Assembly: GCA_024226735.1 (NCBI GenBank)
Contig: JAAELL010000032.1
Coordinates: 1 to 57,878, forward strand
Length of the DNA stretch: 57,878 bases
Direction: 5' to 3'
From: a bacterium
Lineage (GTDB): Bacteria > Planctomycetota > UBA1135 > GCA-002686595
Shown: one piece after another, positions 25,272 through 34,577 of the stretch
Position numbering within the stretch: position 1 is the stretch's first letter
Layout of the letters: each line of letters starts with the position of its first letter
Position numbers and translations under genes: made by a program
The notes under the pieces: generated by a model
Databases searched by the model: none
What the model was told of the DNA's origin: nothing
The model's input: only the letters and a program-made list of their open reading frames with translations

Positions 25272-26183
25272 TCAGGATCGGTCGAACCGCGCGTGCGCAC
25301 ACAAGCGCAGCCGCTCGCGTTCCGAGAGCACTTCGCCGAGGCGCACGTCACTCGCGAGCTTCGCGAGCAGCTCGGTGCGGCGCGTGGCGGACAACGGTGC
25401 GGACAAGATCCGTCCGCCGCGGACGCTGGCAATCGCGACTTCGGGCTCGCGGCTCCAGCTCAGCCCGGGCACGACCGGCGGTCCCTCGCTGCAGCGATCG
25501 CCTTGCGCCGCGAGGATCTGGTCGGCCGCGCACGCATCCTCGGCGAGGTCGGCCCGCTGGGCCGCGCGCGGTTCCCCGATGAAGAAGTGCCGGGCAGCGA
25601 GCCTCGGGAGCCAGACGTCGACGCGGCAGAGGCGCGCGAGCATCTGTCCGAGCGCGCGCAGCGCCAGTCGACGGCGCTCGAGCTCGTGCTCGTCCGCGAA
25701 GAACTCCGGGGCGGGACGCATCGCGTCGAGCTCGCGCGTCACGAGCACGGAGCGCCGCGCGAACACACCGCGTCCCGCGCTCGCGACAGCCATCGGCTCG
25801 GGCGTAGGAACGCCGGCCGCACGCAGGTGGCACAACAGGTTCCACTCGCGCGCCGCGAGGCTCTCCGAACGGGGCTTGGTGAACCGCGCGCGCAGGCACT
25901 GCCCCAGGGGCGGGTCGCTGTAGCGGCGCACGAACACGAAGCCGGTCCCCGCGCCCCGCGGCCGCCCGCTGAGCGGCGCATCCGGCCCGGTGGGCGTCCC
26001 CGGTAGGGGGCAGCGCAGGAGCACCGTCCCGCTTTCGCGCGCGACCTCCGCGGCACGCCCCTCTCCCTCCAGCCCCGCGCCCGTTCCCAACAAGTCCCCC
26101 ACCGTTCGCGCGCCGAGCGCAGCGAGGTCGGGAACGAACGGAGCGAGGGTTACCTGCGCATCTTCAACACCGGTCTCGTACAC
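25272..26183 (-). CDS. Lipopolysaccharide/Kdo kinase-like protein, possibly inactive
   Basis: This is a 303-residue protein of the eukaryotic-like kinase fold related to InaA/WaaP sugar kinases. RFTKPRSESLAAREWNLL, then LRAAGVPTPEPMAVASAG and SVLVTREL match the N-lobe and hinge pattern. In the catalytic loop region the expected His-x-Asp-Leu is replaced by WLPRLAARHFFIGEP, so the catalytic Asp is not visible, and no clear second metal Asp is seen. The GTG at 26183 is the first start; 41 bases separate it from the divergent gene. It could be a pseudokinase or a divergent family I cannot place. The truncated amidohydrolase follows 20 bases downstream. Confidence 0.6.
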   Translation of the reverse strand: MYETGVEDAQVTLAPFVPDLAALGARTVGDLLGTGAGLEGEGRAAEVARESGTVLLRCPLPGTPTGPDAPLSGRPRGAGTGFVFVRRYSDPPLGQCLRARFTKPRSESLAAREWNLLCHLRAAGVPTPEPMAVASAGRGVFARRSVLVTRELDAMRPAPEFFADEHELERRRLALRALGQMLARLCRVDVWLPRLAARHFFIGEPRAAQRADLAEDACAADQILAAQGDRCSEGPPVVPGLSWSREPEVAIASVRGGRILSAPLSATRRTELLAKLASDVRLGEVLSERERLRLCAHARFDRS

Positions 26184-26224
26184 CTTGCGCGGAGGATAGC
26201 AGGGTAGACTCCCGAACGCTCCGA

Positions 26225-28792
26225 ATGGACTCCGGCATGTACTCGAAACTCATCACGCTACCCCTCACGCTCCGCCGCACGTTCGGAGCCTCTCTAGCCG
26301 CTTTTGCCGCCCTTGCCGCATGGGCTCCCTGTGCGATCGGCGCGCAGGACGAAACGCCCACGCCGCCGCCTCCCCAAGAGACCGAGCTCGAGAAGGCGCT
26401 GCGCACGCACGCGTTGCTCGGGCGGCTCAAGACCGAGCACGGCGCCGAGTGTCCGCCGTTCCTGTTCGTCGTCGAGAGGCCACGCAGGGATGAGCCGGGC
26501 CGGCTCGAGCAGGTGAGCGAGACGTTCGCGCCGTGGCTACAGAAGCTCGGCGAGGTCTTCCAGCGCGAGTTCGTCCTCTACAACAAGCTCGAGCCCCTGG
26601 CGAAGCCGGACCCGCTCCCCGTCTATTTGCTCGCCTCCCCCGCCGGCATGCGCAACGCCGTGCGTTACGAGAAAGAGCGCGGCCGCTTCGGGGAGCGCGT
26701 CATTTTCCTCGACGAACCCGGCGTCCTCGTCACCTACTTCGACGCGAACCTCGCGCGCATCCCCAAGAACGTCCTGCGCCATCCCCTGCTCGTCGCCGCC
26801 GCGACGCGGCTGATCGAGACGAACCACAGGGCGGAGGGCGCGGGCCCGTCCGAGACGTGGATGGTGCGCGGGCTCGCGCGCTACCTCGCGAGCCACGGGC
26901 CGGAAACGACGCCGGCCGACATGGACGATCCCCCGTTCGACGCCGAGGCGCTGAAGACGCTGCGACCCTTCCTCGGCGACCTGGACACGCGGGCGACGTT
27001 CGTCGTTCCGCTGGCGGAGCTGGTCGACGCCCGCACCGCCGACGCGCGCAAGAGCCTCGTCCGCCAGCGCGCGATGGACGCATCGCTCCCGTTGCCCTCG
27101 TTCGAAGACGTGGAAGAGCTGCTCGACGCGCAGTCCGCGCTCTGGCTGCACTTCTTGTTTCGCGGGCGCGGCAGCCGCTACCGCGCCGCCACGCAACGCT
27201 ACGTCGCCAAGGTCCTGCACGGCAAGGGCGGCGCAGCCGAGCTCGCGGCGACGCTCGGCGCGGCGACGACCAAGCTCGACGCGGAGTTCCTCAGCTACAT
27301 CGACAACCTCGCCGGCGGCGGGGTCGTCGCGGGCGCAGCGCCGTCCGTGCGCCGCAAGCGCGAGTCGGAGGCGGCGATCGTCCACGGCGAGGTCGGGGTC
27401 CCGATCGACACGGACGAGCAGTTCCTCGCCATGGCGCTCGCACGCGCGCGCGCCGGGCAGGTCGAGAACGCCGTGATGACGCTCGAGGACGGACTCGAGC
27501 TACTGGACACCGGCGACCGAGATCGCCTCGCGCGCGAGCTCGAGCGCTTGCGCGCGGTCTCCGAGGCACGCGACAAGTACCTGACGGACGTGGCCGAGCG
27601 GCGCGGCAAGCTGCGACTCGAGCGGGACGGGAAGCGGTTGACGGTACAGGTCGCGGCGCTCGAGGACGGCATGCTGCGGCTCAACGACAATGACGCGGGC
27701 CTGACGGACCTGCCGGTGTCGCGCATCACGGCGCTGGAGCTGGCGCGCAACATGGGCAAGAAAGCAGCGGACTACGGCCCCGCGTGGATCTCGGCCTACG
27801 CACTGCTGCTCGCGGGCGAGAAGCGCTGGGACAAGAAGCTCGAGGGAGTCGCGGACGACGCCGGCGTGCGCTCCGACGGCACCGAGATCACGCGCCTCGT
27901 CGGGACCGGCATCGCCCTCACCCGTCTCGACGATCTGTCGCGACGCCCCGTGCCCATCGACGCGGCCGACGCCGACGAGATGGCAAGCGTGATCGAGGCC
28001 CTGTGGAAGGAGTCCGGCTCGCTCGCGCCCGTGCGCGAGCGCAAGGCCGCCCTGCACGCGCTGGCGACCGAGGCACTCGGCGTCGTCTACGCGTGGCAGG
28101 GCGTCGAGGAATCGCTCGCCGGCAAGGTGCGCCGTCTGCCGAGCGGCAAGACTCGCGTGACCTACGCCTTCGACGAAGCCGGCGAGGCGGCCGACTTCCT
28201 CCCGGTGAAGGACTACCTGCAAGGCCGCCGCGACGAGCGGTTCGAAGTCCCCCCGGCGATGCAGAACGCCAAGCTGACCGTGCGCGGCGGCAACTTCGAG
28301 GGCAAGGGCGCGATCTGCGTGCGGCACAAGCTGGCGTTCGAGGCGCCGACCGTTCGTTACGAGTACCTGTACGCGCGCTCCGCCAAGGGCGGTGGACAGG
28401 CGACGATCCTCGTCGGCATCTGCGACGACCGCAAGGCGAGCTATATCGGCGCGTGGGACATCTTCGACCTCGAAGCGTACGACCTGCCGACCAGCTTCGC
28501 GCGCACGGCGTTCCACGAGGGCGAACGCCTCATCGAGCCCGTCAAGGCCAAGAAGCTCGAGATCCGGCACGACGGCAAGGGCACGGTCCAGCTGTGGGTC
28601 GGCGGCAGGAAGAAGCGTGAGGTCGAGGTCGGGCCGCGCCTCGAGGGCAGCGTCTTCGTGTGGATCCACTCCACCGTGTCGGTCGCGATCAAGAGCTTCG
28701 AGATCGAGGGACGCGTCGTGTTCCCGCAAGACGACCCGACGCGCGATGCATGGATCGCGACGCGGCTCGCGGAAGCTGGGCTCGGTGAGTAG
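26225..28792 (+). CDS. Large exported protein, degenerate peptidase-like N-region and jelly-roll-like C-region
   Basis: This is an 855-residue protein with a signal peptide ending near CAIGAQDE (residue ~40), followed by a Pro/Glu-rich linker. Residues ~60-370 resemble gluzincin-type peptidase domains of planctomycetes by order (WMVRGLARYLASHG matches the W-x-x-E-G-L-A-x-Y segment), but the zinc-binding H-E-x-x-H is absent. The middle is Leu/Arg-rich and helical. Residues ~690-830 (VRGGNFEGKGAICVRHKLAF, ILVGICDDRKASYIGAWDIF) look like a concanavalin-type sandwich. Function unknown. It is divergent from the kinase-like gene. A second in-frame ATG at 26237 is possible. Confidence 0.75.
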   Translation: MDSGMYSKLITLPLTLRRTFGASLAAFAALAAWAPCAIGAQDETPTPPPPQETELEKALRTHALLGRLKTEHGAECPPFLFVVERPRRDEPGRLEQVSETFAPWLQKLGEVFQREFVLYNKLEPLAKPDPLPVYLLASPAGMRNAVRYEKERGRFGERVIFLDEPGVLVTYFDANLARIPKNVLRHPLLVAAATRLIETNHRAEGAGPSETWMVRGLARYLASHGPETTPADMDDPPFDAEALKTLRPFLGDLDTRATFVVPLAELVDARTADARKSLVRQRAMDASLPLPSFEDVEELLDAQSALWLHFLFRGRGSRYRAATQRYVAKVLHGKGGAAELAATLGAATTKLDAEFLSYIDNLAGGGVVAGAAPSVRRKRESEAAIVHGEVGVPIDTDEQFLAMALARARAGQVENAVMTLEDGLELLDTGDRDRLARELERLRAVSEARDKYLTDVAERRGKLRLERDGKRLTVQVAALEDGMLRLNDNDAGLTDLPVSRITALELARNMGKKAADYGPAWISAYALLLAGEKRWDKKLEGVADDAGVRSDGTEITRLVGTGIALTRLDDLSRRPVPIDAADADEMASVIEALWKESGSLAPVRERKAALHALATEALGVVYAWQGVEESLAGKVRRLPSGKTRVTYAFDEAGEAADFLPVKDYLQGRRDERFEVPPAMQNAKLTVRGGNFEGKGAICVRHKLAFEAPTVRYEYLYARSAKGGGQATILVGICDDRKASYIGAWDIFDLEAYDLPTSFARTAFHEGERLIEPVKAKKLEIRHDGKGTVQLWVGGRKKREVEVGPRLEGSVFVWIHSTVSVAIKSFEIEGRVVFPQDDPTRDAWIATRLAEAGLGE

Positions 28793-28924
28793 CGACCTAC
28801 GACTGCTCGCGCTCGCCCTCCTCGCGCCGTGCGGCCAGGGCCTCGCCGGCGAGAACGGCACGCAAGACGGCCCGACCCGGACGAGGTCGTGCACGACGTG
28901 AATCCGGACATCGTGTACACCTGA
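28785..28924 (+). pseudogene. Remnant of a small exported protein gene
   Basis: A GTG at 28785, overlapping the previous stop, opens a signal-peptide-like reading MSSDLRLLALALLAPCGQGL. The frame ends 39 codons later. Shifting by one base near 28870 gives the acidic tail PDPDEVVHDVNPDIVYT, stopping at 28922-28924. The two pieces together suggest a small exported protein broken by an indel. Evidence is weak because the pieces are short. Confidence 0.35.
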
Positions 28925-29006
28925 TCACACCACTAGCACGCGGGCCTGACCGCGGGGCGCAATTCGCAACGTCGCGGAGAGCTGCAACTCAGTGGCGAAC
29001 GCAAGC

Positions 29007-29076
29007 GCGGCACGCCCCTCCACAAGAGAGGTCGTGCCGCACGTGTCGACTTGCCGTGGCGCCTCACGGTGCCACG
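29007..29076. terminator. Two hairpins between convergent genes
   Basis: GCGGCACG (29007-29014) pairs with CGTGCCGC (29033-29040), with further inner pairing. CGTGGC (29055-29060) pairs with GCCACG (29071-29076). They lie in the ~300-base gap between the genes ending at 28792 (+) and 29096 (-). The rest of that gap holds only the remnant at 28785-28924. Confidence 0.5.
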
Positions 29077-29095
29077 TCTAACGCGCTGGAATCGG

Positions 29096-30298
29096 CTACA
29101 GGAACTGGACCTCGCGCACGTCGGTGAAGTTGCTCGAAGCGCCGTCGCGGAACCATCCCTGGAAGTACCAGGTGTCGCCAGCCATCAGCGCCACCGAGAA
29201 CGGCGGGCCACCGATCGGGACGGCGGAAACGTCGACGTCGATGCTGAAGCAGCCATCCGCGCCCGAGCTCTGGACGAGCGGCGCGTAGCGTCCGAGGTTC
29301 GGACCGAGCGCGAGGCAGAAGAGCCCCGAGCTGCCGGGAGGCGTCACGCCCGGGGGGGTGGCGCCGTCGCTCGCAAGGAAGTACCCGAACTCGTTCGCGG
29401 GCAAGTTCGTAGCCGTCAGAGTCAAGCTGTTGTCCGCGGCGACGTCACTGCCGGTCGCAACGATGTCGGCGGGGCTGCCGGTCGAGTTTGCGACGGCCGG
29501 GCCGCACACGGACGTGCCGACTTCGAGCGGAATGCCCTTCTCGATCACGATGTTGTCCCAGTAGAACAGCGTGCCGTTGCCGCCCGAAGCAATGCGGATC
29601 TCGTTCCAGACGAGGTCGGGAATCATGATGTCGAGATCGGCGGCGCACAGCGGATGCGCGACCGGGGGCGAGACCCACATGCGCAGGCGCTCGTCACCGG
29701 GCAGGTAGTCGATGCGCACGACGAGGCGGTCGGCGTTGCTGCTGCTCGTGCCGGGGATCAAGTCCGGCGGGTTACCCGTTTGGGGATCGACGCCCCACGA
29801 GTTGGCCTGCCACGGCGAGCCCATGAAGAGCTTCTCGGCCACGAACTGCTCGTTGAGTGAGAAGCCGCCGAAGTTGTCCGGCGAGGGCACCTGGAAGGCC
29901 TGCGTGCTGAACGAGAACCACATCGTCGTGTTGTCGACGCCGAACAGTCCCGTCGTCGGATCGGCGACGTCGGGGTGCGCCGCGGCGTCGGGGAAGCGGA
30001 AGGCCCCCTCGAACTCGACAGCCTGCTGGGCGTAGTTGCCGAGGTCGTCAGCGCCCATGTACGGGAACGGGTTCCCCGGGTTGGTCGGCGCATTGGCCTG
30101 CACGACGACGGCGTCGTGCGTCACGTCGGGCGCCGCCCACCAGTTCGTCGACCAGCCGGTGCCGCCGGACATGTCGTGGACGAGGCCGGGGAACGGGTAA
30201 TCGAACGACTCGAAAGCGACGAGTTCGACTTGAGCCGCGGCAGGGGCGGCGAAGCTCGCCGCCACCAAGAGAGGAACGAAGCGTTGGAACCTGAGCAT
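29096..30298 (-). CDS. Secreted protein with shared C-terminal domain
   Basis: This is a 400-residue exported protein with signal peptide MLRFQRFVPLLVAASFAAPA and cleavage near AAAQ. Residues ~25-265 are a beta-rich domain with concanavalin-like features (VAFESFDYPFPGLVHDMSGG, RLVVRIDYLPGDERLRMWVS, WNEIRIASGGNGTLFYWDNI). Such domains bind carbohydrate in many planctomycete exported proteins. The C-terminal ~135 residues are the recurrent domain: AVANSTGSPADIVATG, LPANEFGYFLAS, TPPGSSGLFCL, GDTWYFQGWFRD, SNFTDVREVQF. The start at 30298 directly precedes the signal peptide. Substrate unknown. Confidence 0.85.
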   Translation of the reverse strand: MLRFQRFVPLLVAASFAAPAAAQVELVAFESFDYPFPGLVHDMSGGTGWSTNWWAAPDVTHDAVVVQANAPTNPGNPFPYMGADDLGNYAQQAVEFEGAFRFPDAAAHPDVADPTTGLFGVDNTTMWFSFSTQAFQVPSPDNFGGFSLNEQFVAEKLFMGSPWQANSWGVDPQTGNPPDLIPGTSSSNADRLVVRIDYLPGDERLRMWVSPPVAHPLCAADLDIMIPDLVWNEIRIASGGNGTLFYWDNIVIEKGIPLEVGTSVCGPAVANSTGSPADIVATGSDVAADNSLTLTATNLPANEFGYFLASDGATPPGVTPPGSSGLFCLALGPNLGRYAPLVQSSGADGCFSIDVDVSAVPIGGPPFSVALMAGDTWYFQGWFRDGASSNFTDVREVQFL

Positions 30299-30536
30299 GG
30301 AGAGACTCGAGAGTGAGGGTTGGGGAGGGATCGTTCGGTTTCCGGGAGGAGGAGAGGCTCGCCCCACCGTCCACTGCGGTCGTCCCAACGACGACCGGAC
30401 CACGCTGGGATCGTAGCAGAAGGTTCCCAGGGTCCTTGGAATCGCGCAAAGCGAGGGGAGTCACGTCGAGCTATGGGACGTCGCGCGTGCTTTTGACAAG
30501 ATTGCGCGGTCCACTCTCACCGATTCCTCACCGTCC

Positions 30537-33251
30537 ATGCAGCGCCTTTTTCTCCTCGACGGAACCGCACTCGCGTACCGCTCGCACTTCGCGCTCGCGC
30601 GACAAGGACTCTCGACGCCCGACGGCCGACCGACGGGAGCCGTGTACGGATTCACGCAGACGCTGCGGCGCATCCTCGAGAGCGAGTCCCCCGACAGGAT
30701 CGCGGTCGCGCTCGACGCACGTGGACCGACGTTCCGGCACGAGCAGTACGCGGAGTACAAAGCGACGCGTCAGAAGGCGCCGGAGGAGATGATCGAGCAG
30801 CTCGAGGACATCCGCGAGATCGTCCGCGCGCACGGGATTCCGCTGTTCGAAGTACCCGGCTTCGAAGCGGACGACGTCATCGGCACGTTGGCCTTGCAGG
30901 GCGAACGCGCGGGCATGGAGGTCTTCATCGTCACCGGCGACAAGGACTTCATGCAGCTCGTGTCCGATCGCGTGCAGCTCTACAACCTGTTCAAGACGGG
31001 CATCGACCTGCAGGTCGACGGGCTCGCCGCCGTCGAGGAGAAGTTCGGTACGACGCCGGACCGCGTCGTCGACGTCCTCGCCATCATGGGTGACGCATCG
31101 GACAACGTGCCCGGCGTCAAGGGCATCGGCGAGAAGGGTGCGATCAAGCTAATCGGCCAGTACGGCTCCGTCTCGGGCGTGCTCGAGCACCTCGACGAGA
31201 TCAAGGGCAAGGCGCGCGAGCACATCGAACGCGACCGCGAGCAGCTGTTGCTGTCACGCGAGCTCGTGACGATCGACACTTCGGTCCCGCTCGAAATGTC
31301 GGCGACCGACCTCGCCGCTCCGGCCCCGGATACGGACGAGGTCCTGGGCGTGTTCAAGCGGCTCGACTTCCAGAGCCTCGTCAAGCGCGTTCGCGAGAGC
31401 TCCGAGTCCGGCGCCGGACTCGAGCGCGACTACGTCACGATCACCGACGCCGCGTCACTGGAAGCGATGCTGACGGAGCTGCGCGAGGCCGGCTGCTTCG
31501 CGCTCGACACCGAGACGACCGGGCTCCTCCCGCTGCAGGCGCGGATCGTCGGCGTGTCGTTCAGCGCCCGCGCGGGACGCGCCTTCTACGTTCCGTTCAA
31601 CGCGAGTCCAGCGGTGGTCCCGGGCGGCGAGAAGGCCTTGCTCGCGGCGCTCGCACCACTCCTGGAGGACACGGAGCTCCGCCACGTCGGGCAGAACTAC
31701 AAGTACGACTCTCTCGTCTTCGCGGCGCACGGGATCGAGCTGCCGCCGCCCGCCTTCGACACGATGGTCGCGAGCTACACCGTCGCCGGCGCGAGCCGCC
31801 GCCACGGCCTCGACGAGCTCGCGCTCACCTACTTCGACCTGCAGAAGATCCCGACCAAGGACATCATTGGCACCGGCAAGAAGCAGGTGACGATGGCCGA
31901 GGTCATGGTCGAGCAGGTCGCCGAGTACGCATGCGAGGACGCGGACGTCACGTGGCGCCTGTACGAAGTGCTCTCGAAGGAGATCGAGGAGACGGACAAC
32001 GCCGCGCTGTTCTACGACCTCGAGATGCCGCTCGTGCCCGTGCTGGCGGCGATGGAGCGGCGCGGCATCCGCATCGACGTCGGTCACCTGAATGGTCTCG
32101 CGAAGGAGCTGACCTCCGAGATTCAATCGGCCGAGGCCGATATACACCGGCTCGCCGGTGAAGAGTTCAACGTCAACAGCACCAAGGTCCTCGGCGCGAT
32201 CCTGTTCGAGAAGCTGCGCATCCAGGACGACGCCGGCGTCAAGCGCCCGAGGAAGACGAAGACGGGCTGGGCGACGGACCACGCGACCCTCACCGACAAG
32301 TACGCGGACGTTCCGATCGTCAGGTCGCTGCTCGAGTATCGCGAGGCGAACAAGCTCAAGAACACCTACCTCGATCCTCTGCCGACCTACGTCAACCCGC
32401 GCACGGGCCGCGTGCACTGCTCGTTCAGCCAGACGACTGCGGCGACCGGCAGGCTCGCGTCGAGCGGTCCGAACCTGCAGAACATCCCCGTGCGCACCGA
32501 GCGCGGCCGCCGCCTGCGCGAGGCCTTCGTGCCGCAGGAGGCGGACGAGCGCGGCGACTGGGTCCTGCTCGCCGCCGACTACAGCCAGGTCGAGCTACGC
32601 GTCATGGCCCACCTATCCGGCGACCCCGGACTCGCGGACGCGTTCGCGGCCGGCCGCGACATCCACGCCTCGACGGCCTCCGTGATTTTCGACGTCGACC
32701 CGGACACCGTCGACCGCGGGATGCGCTCCCAGGCCAAGGCGATCAACTTCGGCCTCTTGTACGGCATGGGGCCGGCGCGCCTCGCGCGCGACACCGGCCT
32801 CACGGTCGCGGAGGCGAAGGCCTTCATCGAGCGCTACTTCTCGGCCTTCCCGAGCGTCCGCCAGTGGCTTGACATGACGCTGGAGAGCGCTCGCGAGCGC
32901 GGCTGGGTCGAGACCCTCCTGGGCCGCCGTCGCAGCATCTCCGACATCAACTCACAGAGCCCGCGGGCCCGCGTCTTCGCCGAGAACATGGCGGTCAACA
33001 CGCCCGTCCAGGGGTCCGCCGCCGACATCATCAAGAAGGCGATGATCGATCTGGAGACGCGCCTCGCCGCGTCGCCGCTCGCGGCGAAGATGCTCCTGCA
33101 GGTCCACGACGAGCTGCTCCTGGAGCTTCCGAGGGCGGAGCTCGATGAGACGCAGAAGATCGTCGGCGAGTGCATGGAGAACGCGGTCGTCCTGGACGTA
33201 CCGCTGAAGGTGGATTTCGGGTCCGGGCGCAACTGGCTCGAGGCGCACTGA
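30537..33251 (+). CDS. polA: DNA polymerase I
   Basis: This is a 904-residue full-length Pol I with all three activities predicted. The 5' nuclease domain (~1-285) has FEADDVIG, TGDKDFMQL and MGDASDNVPGVKGIGEKGA. The 3'-5' exonuclease domain is intact: ALDTETTGL (DTET at 324-327) and YACEDADVTW. The polymerase domain has TTAATGRLASSGPNLQNIPVR, DYSQVELR (681-688), the O-helix RSQAKAINFGLLYGM and QVHDELLLE. The O-helix position that sets dideoxynucleotide discrimination is Phe. Okazaki processing and excision repair are its roles. TTGACA occurs 39 bases upstream, but no good -10 follows. It stands alone with a divergent gene upstream. Confidence 0.98.
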   Translation: MQRLFLLDGTALAYRSHFALARQGLSTPDGRPTGAVYGFTQTLRRILESESPDRIAVALDARGPTFRHEQYAEYKATRQKAPEEMIEQLEDIREIVRAHGIPLFEVPGFEADDVIGTLALQGERAGMEVFIVTGDKDFMQLVSDRVQLYNLFKTGIDLQVDGLAAVEEKFGTTPDRVVDVLAIMGDASDNVPGVKGIGEKGAIKLIGQYGSVSGVLEHLDEIKGKAREHIERDREQLLLSRELVTIDTSVPLEMSATDLAAPAPDTDEVLGVFKRLDFQSLVKRVRESSESGAGLERDYVTITDAASLEAMLTELREAGCFALDTETTGLLPLQARIVGVSFSARAGRAFYVPFNASPAVVPGGEKALLAALAPLLEDTELRHVGQNYKYDSLVFAAHGIELPPPAFDTMVASYTVAGASRRHGLDELALTYFDLQKIPTKDIIGTGKKQVTMAEVMVEQVAEYACEDADVTWRLYEVLSKEIEETDNAALFYDLEMPLVPVLAAMERRGIRIDVGHLNGLAKELTSEIQSAEADIHRLAGEEFNVNSTKVLGAILFEKLRIQDDAGVKRPRKTKTGWATDHATLTDKYADVPIVRSLLEYREANKLKNTYLDPLPTYVNPRTGRVHCSFSQTTAATGRLASSGPNLQNIPVRTERGRRLREAFVPQEADERGDWVLLAADYSQVELRVMAHLSGDPGLADAFAAGRDIHASTASVIFDVDPDTVDRGMRSQAKAINFGLLYGMGPARLARDTGLTVAEAKAFIERYFSAFPSVRQWLDMTLESARERGWVETLLGRRRSISDINSQSPRARVFAENMAVNTPVQGSAADIIKKAMIDLETRLAASPLAAKMLLQVHDELLLELPRAELDETQKIVGECMENAVVLDVPLKVDFGSGRNWLEAH

Positions 33252-33394
33252 CGAGGGCATCGGCGGAGTACCGACGCCGCATCGCATGAGTCCCAGGTGA
33301 GCGACGGAACACTGCCGAACCTTTCTCCGTCCATGGGTAACACTCCACCCGACCGCGGATAGGCCCGATAGAAACCGCGCGGAGAACAAAGAAA

Positions 33395-33784
33395 ATGTCC
33401 ATCTCACCACAGTCATCCGGCCTCACACGCCATACCGCGTGCGAGGTCGTCGATTGCTTGCGCCACCAAGCTGCCATCCTCGACTGCGACGGCACGGTCG
33501 TCGCCACCAACCGGGCAATCGCCCTCCCCATCGGAGCGAACTACCTCGCGGTCTGTGACGGACCCGAGGGCGCGCCCCCGCTCGGGCGCGAGCGGTTCGG
33601 GACGGGGCTGCGGCAGCTCATGCAGGGGCGCGGCCGGACATTCGAGCTCTATGGGGAGTCCGAGGTGGAAGGAAGCGATCCGCACCTCTTGCGCGGAAGG
33701 ATCACGCGCCTCGAAGACCTCGACGGGGCGTACTTCCTCGTCTCGGGCGAGGACCTCGGCGTCCTCGGCACCGTCACCGAGTAG
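33395..33784 (+). CDS. Stand-alone PAS-like domain protein
   Basis: This is a 129-residue cytosolic protein. The segment AAILDCDGTVVATNRAIALP followed by GANYLAVCDG reads as the N-terminal half of a PAS fold: strand, D-G turn, 'N-x-A' helix. RGRITRLEDLDGAYFLVSGEDL then matches the C-terminal strands. There is no kinase, HTH or cyclase output domain, so it may act in trans. GGAG is found 10 bases before the ATG. It is convergent with a small membrane protein gene 8 bases downstream. The PAS call is from pattern only. Confidence 0.65.
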   Translation: MSISPQSSGLTRHTACEVVDCLRHQAAILDCDGTVVATNRAIALPIGANYLAVCDGPEGAPPLGRERFGTGLRQLMQGRGRTFELYGESEVEGSDPHLLRGRITRLEDLDGAYFLVSGEDLGVLGTVTE

Positions 33785-33792
33785 CGACACCA

Positions 33793-34239
33793 CTAGCGGC
33801 TCGGCGAGCCGACGTGCTGGGGGCGCCACTTGGCCTCGATCGCGCGGAGCTCGCGCCGGCTCGGGACACGCCAGCCGCGGTGGTGCACCAGGTCGTACTT
33901 CTCGCGCTGGATCTTGGCCAGGATCTCGTCGGGAAGCTCGGGCTCGATCCCGAGCTCGCGGCGGCGCTCCTGCAGGGTCCACTCCCGCTCGAGGGTCTCG
34001 AGCCAGGCACCCCGGCGCCAGGCGGAGCACGAGGCACGGAACGCGGCCGTCGCCAAGACGACGAGCAGGCCGGCCAAGAGGAGTACGAGCCCTCGCCGAC
34101 CGTCGGTCGACGCTGTCCACAGACCCTGCCCTACGGCCATCGAGGTCGAGGCGAGCGCGAGCGCCACGACCAAGTAGCCAGCGATCGCCGTGCATCGGGC
34201 ACGGCGCACACTCCGGCGGACTTCTTGGGCGCTGGTCAT
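33793..34239 (-). CDS. Small two-helix membrane protein of unknown function
   Basis: This is a 148-residue protein. Two hydrophobic segments, IAGYLVVALALASTSMAVG (~20-38) and GLVLLLAGLLVVLATAAF (~50-67), are followed by a ~75-residue charged cytosolic tail rich in Arg and Glu (TLQERRRELGIEPELPDEIL; YDLVHHRGWRVPSRREL). The tail looks helical. The ATG at 34239 is chosen because GAGG lies just upstream and longer starts add a non-conserved Pro/Arg-rich stretch. No family recognised. Confidence 0.6.
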   Translation of the reverse strand: MTSAQEVRRSVRRARCTAIAGYLVVALALASTSMAVGQGLWTASTDGRRGLVLLLAGLLVVLATAAFRASCSAWRRGAWLETLEREWTLQERRRELGIEPELPDEILAKIQREKYDLVHHRGWRVPSRRELRAIEAKWRPQHVGSPSR

Positions 34240-34577
34240 CACGCCTCTGTCCAGGCAAACCGCGTACCGGCTTCGGACCCGTCCGGAGAGGCTCCTGGAG
34301 GGGTGAAGGCTCGGGCTGGGCCCCACGCGGTGTCTCATGGAAAGGACGGGGGCCGGCGCGGTGTCCTGTGGCGCGGTCAACGGCGCCCGTTCGACCTCCA
34401 GTGCACGTGAGGGTCTTGCCGATTCGTCCTTTGCGAGGGCCCGACCCTGTGCTAGAAATTGCGTGCTGGTGGACCCACGGCACGGGACTGCCAGAATCCC
34501 TAAGCCCTTGCTCCTACTGAACTTCTATCCGGACTCGTGCGCCGCTTCTCCGCGCGGGCCCCGGTGAGACGCGACCC
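34240..34577. other. Intergenic region between divergent genes
   Basis: This 338-base gap separates the small membrane protein (-) and the ferredoxin-like gene (+). No convincing gene is present. A possible promoter for the plus gene is TTGCGA (34431-34436), 16 bases, TAGAAA (34453-34458); each box matches 4 of 6 consensus positions, so this is weak. Confidence 0.35.

Noticed and set aside
30493..30521. Sigma-70 promoter for polA
   Set aside because: TTGACA is perfect but no acceptable -10 box lies at 16-18 bases.
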